Shown here one piece after another: positions 45,477 through 55,400 of a DNA stretch of 64,000 nucleotides. The notes beneath the pieces were generated by a model. It ran no database searches. It was not told the origin of the DNA and saw only the letters and a list, made by a program, of their open reading frames with translations. The DNA comes from Symbiodinium natans. Its lineage: Eukaryota > Sar > Dinophyceae > Suessiales > Symbiodiniaceae. The stretch is taken from the NCBI GenBank assembly GCA_905221605.1, contig CAJNDS010000122.1, positions 1 through 64,000 of the forward strand. Direction: 5' to 3'. The translations under genes were made by a program, and so were the position numbers. Position 1 is the first letter of the stretch, and the number at the start of each line of letters is the position of its first letter.

Positions 45477-45597
45477 GTTTACGAAAATAGGGGACCCCTA
45501 AAAAAGGACCCCTTAATAGTAGGATCCCCTTATAATTGTGGACCCCACCAATGAGGTACCCCTATTTTTGGAAAACCTCAACTGAAGAGCCAAAAGC
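45477..45597 (+). mobile_element. Family C element, presumed intron
   Basis: GTTTACGAAAATAGGGGACC at the left, TAGGATCCCCTTATAATTG in the middle, TATTTTTGGAAAACCTCAAC at the right, ending in AG. Confidence 0.78.
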
Positions 45598-46063
45598 AAT
45601 TTGAACTCCTAACTCCAACTGATACGGGATTCCACTGTCAGTTGCCAAAGTTACCTAGAAGACTCTAAGGGGATCCCTAACGTCAGAACATCCTGTGAAA
45701 CCCGAGCTCGGAGGAAGCCCACCACCTTGTGCGTGTAAGGCCATGTTCATGCAGGCAGTGCACAGTCCCAGGAATCAATGTGCCTCAGCGAAAATGGTGA
45801 TGAGCGATAAGGTGCGCCCACGCGGCCTCTCTTTGCACCAGCTTCTTTTCCTCCTTCCTACGCCCTACTCATCCCTATTCCCTAAATCCTAATGATTTTT
45901 TCAGATTAGTGTAGTACAATATGTTAATATATTATATATATATATATACATATATATAGATATATATATATATAGATATGTATATATATATATATATATG
46001 GCATTCATCTAATATTCATGTATTAGAAGTCTCATACAGCGTTTCCTTTTTCTCCGCAGATCC
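45598..46063. other. Intergenic or intronic; TA microsatellite
   Basis: No gene seen. TA repeats at about 45930-46003 include GATATATA units. The acceptor of the next exon is at 46061-46062 after a T-rich run. Confidence 0.6.
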
Positions 46064-47135
46064 GAGGCACGCTTCCGCCCTGCACAGGAACGGACAAGCT
46101 GGTGGCTGTGGCCATCGCCGAGTTGCGCAAGCAGCCTCCACGACCTAAGTTAGCCTATCGTTCTGTTTAGGGTTTAGGGTTTAGGGTTTAGGGTTATTAG
46201 TTATTAGGGTTTAGGGTAAAGGTCCCGTCGCACCCTAGTTGTTCTGCATCCCTGTACAGGGCGCAGGAATTCGGAGCGCCTGAAGCTTCTTGCCCCCAAA
46301 CTGCGTAGGAATTAGGGGACTTCGTGCATGCTTGATCCTAAACCCTAAACCCTAAACCCTACAACCCTACAACCCTACAACCCTACAACCCTAAACCCTA
46401 AACCCTAAACCCTAAACCCTAAACCCTAAACCCTAAACCCTAAACCCTAAACCCTAAACCAACCCAAAACCCTAAACCCTAAACCCCAAACCCCAAACCC
46501 CAAACCCTGAGGCTGCTGTCAGGGAACGCAAGCGCCGATCTCCCGCCCCAAGCACTCAGAGACCTCGGCTGCCTCCGGCTCTCGGACCAGCGAACGCTGT
46601 TGCATGCGGCCCTTGGGCGCAAGGACATCTGAAGCTTACTGTTGGTTAACTAGCAGGGAATGAGGGAACTAGGGGCCCTATGTATGCCCTTTAAGGGGCT
46701 ATATAGGGTACCTCATTCCCCCATTCCCTGCTAACCAACAGTAAGAAGGTGCAATAAGGGTTCGACGTAGCGTGCAACTTCCTGAAGAAACTGAGTCTAC
46801 AAGCAACTTGACACAAGGCGCAATGTCGAGAGAGCTGTTCAAACTTCCAGAATGCGAGTCAAACAGGCTAGAACACCTCCGACTTCCAAAGAATGGCAAC
46901 CACACCTCTAGGACTTGCAGCTGGCTCGGGCCGTCTTGCGAAGCCAGGGCCACGGCGGCCTTTTTTGCCGCGACTCCGAGGGCCGCACGGTGCTCCATCA
47001 TGCGGCTGCAGGCGGCAGCCGCGCATCAGAGCTTCAGGGCCGCGAGGCTGTACCCCGCCTGTCAGCAAGCTATAGCGTAGTGGTGGCGTGTGCACGCATG
47101 TACTGATGTAATGTGTAGTTATAATATATATATAT

Positions 47136-47166
<31 letters not shown>

Positions 47167-47950
47167 CATACACATATACATATACATATATATATATACA
47201 TACACATATATATATATATATGTATATATATATATTGAACACACGCCATTACATGCAGGTTTGGGTTCGTCAGCGTGCGGGTGTCGCGCAGTTGTAGTCG
47301 ACAACGTCCGTGCAGGCGAACCTGTCTGGTGCTCTGCAGCCCCGCGTGAATGCCAGCGCGGCCACTGAATGGGTCCCTTTGTTATAGTGAGGTAACATTT
47401 TCCATTTTTAAGGGTTACTTCAACTAAGTAAGGAATAAACCAAAATTTGATCTTCAATACTATCCCAACCATGACCTAGACTAGGTTCTGTCCCAGATGC
47501 ACTCCCATGCTCCAGACATGGTGCTGGCGACAGACTCTGCAGGGCGTTCGGCGGCATTTTCCGCCGAGGATGCTGCCACGCTCAGGCTCCTGAGGCAGGC
47601 GCCTCAAAACCTGGACCTGGGAGCCACTGACATCGCGGGCCGGGGTTTGGTTTGGTATGCAGCGGCTCTGAAACGGAACCCGATTCTGGTCGAGCTCCTC
47701 TGCGAGGAGGGCGACCTGCCCCCGAGGCGCAACGAGTCTGGTGCCGCCAACGCCACAGTGCCGGCCCGAACACCCGGTCCAAAGGCCAAGAAAGCCTTGG
47801 AAGCAGGTGCCCAAGATCCGAGAGCATCGCCCTTCCTGGCCGCCGTGCGGCAGCATGCAGGGCTGCAGTGCACAGGCCTGGCGAAGGTCCCGCCGGAGCA
47901 GATTGCGGAGACCTGGGACGTGCTGGCCCACTGTGGAGGCTTGGAGAGAG
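46064..47950 (+). CDS. Ankyrin-repeat protein, several exons
   Basis: Ankyrin repeats are helix-turn-helix protein-binding modules. Exons: ~46064-46152 ([15 protein letters not shown]); ~46511-46630 ([19 protein letters not shown]); 46921-~47070 ([15 protein letters not shown], a clear ankyrin TxLHxAA core); 47497-~47950 ([20 protein letters not shown], a diverged repeat). The last exon continues open for about 150 codons into a GA-rich microsatellite, where the frame stops being meaningful. TTTAGGG follows exon 1 and a long CCCTAAA array (46338-46508) precedes exon 2. A family D element (46636-46745), a TA/CA microsatellite (47128-47235) and a family G element (~47384-47482) separate the others. 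Phase joins were not fully solved. No catalytic domain is visible, and the start and end are unknown. Confidence 0.65.
46338..46508. repeat. Telomere-like array before an ankyrin exon
   Basis: CCCTAAA and variants (CCCTACAA, CCCCAAA) run up to the acceptor region of the exon at about 46511. TTTAGGG units sit at the other end of the same intron (46168-46215). Confidence 0.9.
46636..46745. mobile_element. Inverted-repeat element family D, copy 4
   Basis: CTTACTGTTGGTTAACTAGC and GCTAACCAACAGTAAG are inverted ends; GGGAATGAGGG and CCCCATTCCC lie inside. Best-preserved member of the family. Confidence 0.87.
47128..47235. repeat. TA/CA microsatellite
   Basis: Alternating TATATA and ACACAC/ACATAC units in an intron of the ankyrin gene; open frames on both strands are artefacts. 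Confidence 0.92.
47384..47482 (+). mobile_element. Element family G, copy 3
   Basis: GAGGTAACATTTTCCATTTT, AGGGTTACTTCAACTAAG and ATACTATCCCAACCATGACC match the introner at 43998-44138; lies directly before the last ankyrin exon. Confidence 0.75.
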
Positions 47951-47954
47951 CGAA

Positions 47955-47974
47955 AAAGAGAGAGAGAGAGAGAG

Positions 47975-48005
<31 letters not shown>

Positions 48006-48006
48006 G
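47955..48006 (+). repeat. (GA)n and (GAAA)n microsatellite
   Basis: GA units turning into GAAA units at the 3' side of the last ankyrin exon. Confidence 0.95.
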
Positions 48007-48520
48007 GAAGTGCTTGTCGAACGTCGTGTTTTCATTCTAAGACGGGACCTTCTTCCAAACTAGGTGATGGGAGGCCAGATGAAGCGCCTTCGGCTAAAGT
48101 ATTGAGCTCAATCCTAAACCCTAAACCCTAAAAACCCTAACAACCCCAAACACCCTAAACCTAGTTGTATTTAAAATGCAAGAACCCTTCGGGACGAGGC
48201 TCCTTGGGAGGCAAGGCTTCACGGCGACCCTTTGAAATCAAAGTGATCCTGAACCCTAAAGCCTAAAGCCGAAACCCGAAACAAACATTCCATTGAAGTG
48301 AATCCTGGTGGGCTGGTGGCTGTCTGTCACCTAATTTGGGGCCTCTTTTTTGCGCAAGGAAAACTGAAGCAGTCAAGAGGTCACACCCTGGAGAGCCCAA
48401 CAGCTTCCTTTCCTGGGCCGTAGGCTTCCAAAACTTCCCAAGAAGCTCTCAGTTTCCATCTCAGCGGAACAATGTCATTGCAAACTTGGCTCGGAATGGT
48501 TTTTGCCTCAGAAGGTCGGT

Positions 48521-48698
48521 ACTTGGAGGTTCATTGGGTAGTTGTAAGTAGGGTTATAAGTATGGTAACTATACTGTACTTATAGCCCTTCTTAGAGTAC
48601 TCATAACCCTACTTATAAGTATGGTAACTAAACTGTAGTTATACCCCTGCTTGGAGTACTCATAACCCTAGTTACAACTACCCATGAACCTCCAAGTA
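48521..48698. mobile_element. Inverted-repeat element family A, tandem interior
   Basis: ACTTGGAGGTTCATTGGGTA and TACCCATGAACCTCCAAGTA are inverted ends; the interior contains AAGTATGGTAACTATACTGT-like units twice. Confidence 0.85.
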
Positions 48699-48806
48699 TA
48701 CCGTACCTCACCGCCCCCCTCCATGGCCAGGGAAACACCCAGGTGACCTGGATGCGCTGCTCGACACAACCTAATTGGGCTACTGGCTGCGGACGATCGG
48801 TATTGC

Positions 48807-48895
48807 TTGGGATCTTCCCCTTATACTAACGGTCCTTCTAGTGCCACTATTGTAACCCGTATTCAGGACTGTTCGTATAAGGGGGAACATTCCAA
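48807..48895. mobile_element. Inverted-repeat element family B, copy 4
   Basis: TTGGGATCTTCCCCTTATAC at the left and GTATAAGGGGGAACATTCCA at the right, with AACGGTCC / GGACTGTT inside. Confidence 0.85.
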
Positions 48896-50640
48896 GGTGT
48901 TGCTCTTGCTTGCTTTCCGTAGAGTCTTGCACTGTTAGCATGGGCATGGATTGTAGCAAGTCGAAGACTTAGTCAGACGGCGTTTCACCATCGCAGGCCG
49001 GAAGCTTGCACTACCCTTGCCTATAACCCGTAGAAGAACCCCTGTATAGGGTTGACTATGGATTGTAGGGCCGAATAGCCCATCCTGGTAGCCTCCCTCA
49101 CATCGCACGGCTCTTCTCGCCCCGCATACACCCGAGGCAAAGCTCGTGGCTGGCTGGTGCGAAGCGACCGCCCAGGCCTGGCCAAGCGATAAAAACTCCG
49201 GGCCCCGAAACTAGCTATAACCCTAAACTCTCAACCTAAAGCCCTGGAGATAATTTTCTACAATCGAGACCCCATGGAGCCCAACAATTTGGGCCAACAT
49301 CCCACCTGAATTGATCGTGGCCACTTCTCTCAATGATGGCCAGCTCTTTTTACGAAGCAATCGATCAACACATAAGCCCATCAATCAACCTTAGAATTCG
49401 ATCACCACACTATTTGCCTTGCTAAATAGATGGCAGAGCGAGAGGTAAAAAAAGACGGAAAACACTAACGAAAGGAATAAGTCAACGCGGGGAAGGGAGA
49501 ACAAGGAACAAGGGAAGACCGCGAGTGAGAGAGAAATCGTCGAAGACAGCTATTTAAAGTACGATTGCTACTGTTTTTGCTGCAACCAGTACGGTTCTTA
49601 CTTTTCCCGTATTTCCGGTAATTCATTGTATTAGACAGTGGTTGTGCTAGTAGTGGTGGCCATCGTTGTCGTAGTAGTAGAGAAGTCCTCCTGCTACAAC
49701 TATTACTCCTCCTACTTACGGATACTATGATTACAATGACTACTTTGCCTTTTGTGTTTGAACATACGTTTTAAGCTCAGTGGGCATGTTCGCGCTCGTA
49801 ATGCTGCTATCATTCTCAACTTATTTTTGTGTTTGTGTTGATTTCCTAATGATCCTTAGGGACTGGATAGGCCTTTAACCTTTCTGTTTACATAGAATCC
49901 TACTGTATCTAAAAGGTTAACCTGTTTAGGGCTAGGACACGCGGCCCCCGAGGATCCTGTTTAAGCAAAAAAGGATGTAAGGGCAACTTTCAGGTTTCTT
50001 CTTGGCTGCACCCTCTTATATTTTACGTTCGATTAACGTAAGGAGGAAAGGACTTCAAAGCTTACCCCCCAGGTCTGACGCGGCAATTAGGGACTCAGGT
50101 CCCTTATGCCTCCCTTGCTAGTTCGCTCTTTAAGAGACTTTGTAGTCCCCCCCCCCCCCACCCCCCCCAGAGAGATCTTGTGTCCTTATATACCCCCTGC
50201 CCCTCCCCCTAGATGACCCTGTAGGGGAAGGTGTCTACTTCGCCTTGCAAAGCAGGTAGACAAGCTTGGGCCGCTGGAGGGTCGAGGCGGCGGCGAAAAA
50301 GGTGGCACAGCCGTGTTGTTCAAGGGCCCGGAGTGGCCCTTATTTCCTTTTTTTAGGGGTTGGGGTTCTAAAAAGGGCACCCTTTTTATTCCTAGGTTGC
50401 TCCTGGGTCTAGTGTTCATGTGCCACACGATCAAGAGCCCGCTTTGCTTGCAGCTTCTGTGACCGGCCGTGGGCTCAGGGTTGCGGGCTTGGGCGAACTG
50501 TAGCATATGTCGGATGGCTCCAGCTATAAAGCGTCCAGGTGATGAGTACACACTTCATACCTTGCTGCAAGCCTCCCGAGGGTTTAGGGTTTAGGGCTTA
50601 GGGCTTAGGGTTTAGGGTTTAGGGTTTAGGGTTTAGGGTC

Positions 50641-52440
50641 CCAAACCCATGAAGCCAACTTGCACCCCGCTGTAAATGCCGCCTCCTCCCTTTCTGTGAA
50701 TGGAGACGCGGCCGCACGCAACCATGTCCGTGCCTTCTCCCCCCTGCGACTGCCTGGAGGAGCCAATTTGCCGGGTTTCTGGTCCGAAACCCTAAACCCT
50801 AAACCCTAAACCCTAAACCCTAAACCCTAAACCCTAAACCCTAAACCCTAAACCCTAAACCCTAAACCCTAAACCCTAAACCCTAAACCCGACCCTAAAC
50901 CTTAAACCCTAAACCCAATTTCCCTGCAGAGTGTCCGAGAGGTCAGCTAAGCGGGTGGCAAAAAAAAACCAATCAGAGGGCCACCCTGATCCCGAAGTAC
51001 ACCCCCCCAAAAAAAGGAGAATTCTGGACCCCTAAACCCTAAACCCTAAACCCTAAACCCTCACGGCTTCGGAGGGTGTAGCAAGCCCAGACAAAGCTCC
51101 CAAACCTATTAGTTATAAGGCGCCCTTGAGCTGCAAGCCAAGTAAGTGGTGGTATTGGGTATTGATAGATACGACCCCTAAGGGTGCATGTACCTCATGG
51201 TTATGTGCTCGGGCCTTAAAGTCCCTAAATGGGAGGTACCTCAAGGCCCAAGCAAATTCCCTGTTTAGGTAGTTACATGGAATCTTAGGGGATTATATGA
51301 GTGATCATAAACACCAAGCAGGGAAAGGAATTTGGAAGAAGTCCCAGTCGGCCAGGGAAGCCAATGGCACCCAGGTATAAGGTACGGTATAACCCCCTAA
51401 CCCCTAAACCCTAAACCCTAAACCCTAAACCCGATATTTACAAACAGGGTCCCAGGTATCAGAGAGCACTGCTCCCTGTGCCAGACATCAGCTTTTCTAG
51501 GGAGGCCCCCTCAGAGTGACGTGTACGGTGCCAGCTCGGGAGCGCCCAAACCGAATACCGGACCTTTAGTACCTCAAACCCTAAACCCTAAACCCTGAAC
51601 CCTAAACCCTAAACCCTGAACCTTAATTGCCACATTCCATATTTGCCTTCCTTCCCCCAAGCCCGAATGGCCCGAGAAGCCACGCCAGTCCAAGGTTTGC
51701 CAGGCGTCGGAACCGGCGGGGGAGCTCCTGGAGCCCTGCTGGTGCAACCCTAAACCCTAAAACCCTAAAACCCTAAAACCCTAAAACCCTAAAACCCTAA
51801 AACCCTAAAACCCTAAAACCCTAAAACCCTAAACCCTAAAACCCCTAAAACCCTAGACCCTAGACCCTAAACCCAAGCCCTACTAACCCTAAACCCTTTA
51901 TTGGGCGCTTCGGGTTTTGAATCGGGTTCAAAGGGGATCTTGGGGTTTAGGAGTTGGGCTTAGTGTTTTTGCAAAAAGGTTCAAACTGGTTTAGGCTGAG
52001 TTTTTTCATAGGCTCGACAGGAGCTTGGTCTAGGGTTTCTCAAACGGGCTGAAAACAAGAGAGCTCCGGTTTAGGGTTTAAGGCTTTAGGGTTTAGGGTT
52101 TAGGGTTTAAGGCCTTAGGGTTTAGGGTTGGATCAGCTCTTGGGTTGGAGCCTTTCTTTGGCTGCTGTTCTGACAAGGGGGTTCACGATCTTGGGGGGGG
52201 GGGGGGTACCTTATTGGGGTCCTTAGTATAAGGGGATCCTACTATTCTGGGGGTTCTGTGAGGGTCCCACATTCTCGCATACGTCCGAAACCCTGTTGCA
52301 ATGAGCTGAGTATTCTCCTTCTCACATCGTCGTCCCGAAGTTGTTCCCCTGCTGAGTGGCTGGTCCGCTTGGTGGGTGGCAAAAAACCCTAAAGGGTTTA
52401 CGACCTGAACCCTAAACTTTCGGCCCCAAAACCCAAGGGT
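50641..52440. other. Telomere-like arrays with possible exons
   Basis: Array 50790-50925 is a long (CCCTAAA)n run. 51750-51850 is a variant array with an extra A (CCCTAAAA). Exon-like open segments not matched to any family: 50690-50785 (HVRAFSPLRLPGGANLPGF) and 51660-51745. 51185-51290 is the second copy of family P. 52190-52285 is a reverse family C element with GGTACCTTATTGGGGTCC. Confidence 0.4.
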
Positions 52441-52454
52441 CTCAGAGGCGGGTG

Positions 52455-55400
52455 CTTATATGGGCTTGCCTTGATCGACATCTTTGGGACGGGGGATGTT
52501 GTGTTATGGCGACTGAGTTAGAGCTGTTATACTGTCATATTAGTATGGTCTTGTGGCCCTTATGCGCGAAGAGTAAAGCCACTTGGCCGATGCAGGTGCT
52601 CTGGATCGATTCGCTGGATACACCGGCGCTGCTTGCTTCAGTGGCAGCTCCACTGTCTGTCCACTTCGCCCTTTAGCGCGCTCAAGTGCGAGTTGTGTGG
52701 CGCGCGGTATGTGGCTTGCCCTAAAAATTCGGGTCTTACGCCCTATGCTACTACAATCCCTATTCAGGTATATGAGCCGTAAACCCTTTTTAGGGTTCAT
52801 TTGGTCCCCAAGGTGTTCGACATGTGCCAGCAAACGCCATGCGTCGCCGCTTTCACGGAACTGCTGGATGCTGGGCTTTGCGGCATTCCGATCTTCCTCA
52901 TCTGGGTGGCGGTCAGTGCGGCAGCCTTAACTTCAAAATCGCACAAATACATGCAGTACAACGTGGGATGTTCCCCCTTATACTAGCAGTCCTTAATAGG
53001 GATTATAGTAGGGGGCACTAGAATCCAGAAAGAAGTATAAGGGAAACATCCCACAGCATAGCAGTACAACCAAATAACCAGAAAAAGACAACATTGAAAA
53101 TAGAATAGGAATAGCAAGTACATACTATAATCTGAGATGACATGATATAGCAAATACGAATTTCACAGTCCAAAATGATATTTGAATCATATAAATCCGT
53201 ACTCATATTCCAATAGTACTAACAATAACAGACCATATAGTACATGAAAATCTAGTAATATGAAAAATATAGTATAATATAGCGCGTTAGTATCATATTT
53301 TTTATCCGATGCCCGAAGCTTTAGGGGAGTCCACTGAGGTGGCTGTAGACACTGTGGTGGGAGTGGTGGCAGCGATGGCTCTGCTAGCGTCTTGGCAAGC
53401 ACTCGCCTGCGCGAGTTAGGGTTTAGGGTTTAGGGTTGAGGGTTTAGGGCCTAGGGTTTAGGGTTTAGGGTTTAGGGTTTAGCAAAAAGGGCGTAGGGTT
53501 TACCCCCACAGGAGTCCGGATGCAACAAAAGGTTTAGGGTTTAGGGTCCAGGGGTCGCTTGTCTAGTCACAGTACTGACCCGAGACTGGGACGCAGCTGG
53601 TGTCCATCTTGGCCGGCTTTAACTTAACCACGTCGGGTGAATTCTGGCCGGCATGGGGACCTGAAATAGCCTAAACCCTAAACCCTAAACCCTAAACCCT
53701 AAACCCTAAACCCTAAACCCTAAACCCTAAACCCTAAACCCTAAACCCTAAACCCTAAACCGCAACCCCTAAACCCTCAACCCTCAACCCTCAACCCTCA
53801 ACCCTAAACCCTAAACCCTAAACCCTAAACCCTAAACCCTAAACCCTAAACCCTAAACCCTAAACCCTAAACCCTAAACCCTAAACCCATGCCATTTGGC
53901 GTGGGAGTGGGGGGGGGGGGGGGGCGACCTTGCAATCTATAGACGACGGATGACGATCAGCTGAGCTGGCAAGCATTCCCAGAAGCCTTGAGCCCTAGGG
54001 CCCTAGGGTTTAGGATTTAAAGTTTTGCGTTTATACCTTTTTGGCCCGGTAAACAAACATCAAACCCTAAACCCTAAAACCCTAAACCGCCTCTGCTATA
54101 GACCTCAATCCGCTATGCCGGTGGCAGTATGTAACCTGTGTGACCTTAAGGCTCCAAGGACTCTTCTTTTTGGATTTTTGGGCCGAAAGGCCTTGTTACA
54201 GAAGGCTTTTTGGGCTATCTTGAGCCTAATGGTGAGAGCGAGGGTCGACGCAGAAGTCCGCATTGAAGCAGAAGCACTCAAACGTTCGCACCTTTCAATT
54301 CCAAACCCTCAGCCCTCAACCAGGTCAGCTGGGCTTTGGGGCTTATAGGGTTTACAGGGTTTATAGGGTCTAGGGTTGAGGGTGTCGGGACCCTAAACCC
54401 CGTGCACCCTACAATCGCTCGACAGTCAGGGCCTGTTTGCCTGCGGCGACATCGTGGCGGCTGTGACTGCACGGGGCTTTCTCGTCTCCGCCTTCCTGCG
54501 GCTTTGGGGGCAGGCCTGCCTTTCACTATTGGGGCTTGGAGGGGGGTCTAGAGTCTAGGGGCTTGGGTATACTGTTTCCGGTAAAAAAAGGTCTTCACAT
54601 CCGAGCCAAAGTACAAACAAACAGCCGGAAAGAAGAGAACTGGACCCGTCCTTACGGTACATTTGCCGTTTTGTGTTTTGTTTTTTGTAGGTGGGGTTCC
54701 TCTCTGGGTTTAAGCTCCCTTAACCTTACAAGTGGGCCTGCGGCTTGTGCTTGAGTTTTGCATTATACTGACATGAAGAAGATGCGGAATCTGGAATATT
54801 CATGCGGTTCATCACATTCGTAGTAGCAGGAAAACAGATTGTGTATGTGTACACACATATGTATGTGTGTAAATATTTATATTTATATTTATATTTATAT
54901 TATATTTATACTTATATTTTTATTCATATGTATATATATATATATGTATATTACTACAGCATATATGTTAAGAACACGAATCTCAAGACTGAGAAGAAGA
55001 ATCGTCACAGGATCGTGGATATTTTCTGTGAGAGGGTTTCTAGGCTTAAACCAGAGGACCGATTTTTCTCTCCCCCGAAACTCAACGCACAGAACTTAGC
55101 AGTCTGACCTCGTGCCGTCGTTCAAAGTTAGGAATCGTTTTGCCGGACTTCTATTGGATGCCCAAGGCCCTTTCACTCCAAGAGCGCTGGAGAACACCTT
55201 TGTCACAGAACTGAAATGCTCCTGCAGGAGCTGTATCAGGTATCGAAGGTACTTGTAGACCTTCAGCATAGCAGCAATGACCTTGAATTCGCGGGTCTAA
55301 CCCACAAAGCTGGAGGCAAGTGGAGTCCCAAGGTAGCATTAAGGGTCTGGTTTTGTCGGGTGTTCCCTCTTCTCCTCTCTTCGTTGCCACAGGGGCCCCA

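Larger units (their letters stand above)
48010..50640. other. Gene-poor stretch with repeats
   Basis: Besides the A and B elements listed separately, 49200-49860 is AT-rich with no open frame of note. 49856-49940 is a diverged family F element (GGGACTGGATAGGCCTTTAA ... AAAAGGTTAACC). A C tract lies at 50149-50168 and TTTAGGG at 50580-50640. I see no convincing exon. Confidence 0.5.

Noticed and set aside
47090-47472. Tyrosine/isoleucine-rich small proteins
   Set aside because: Translations of TA/CA microsatellites; similar artefacts occur at 6.9, 23.5 and 54.9 kb.
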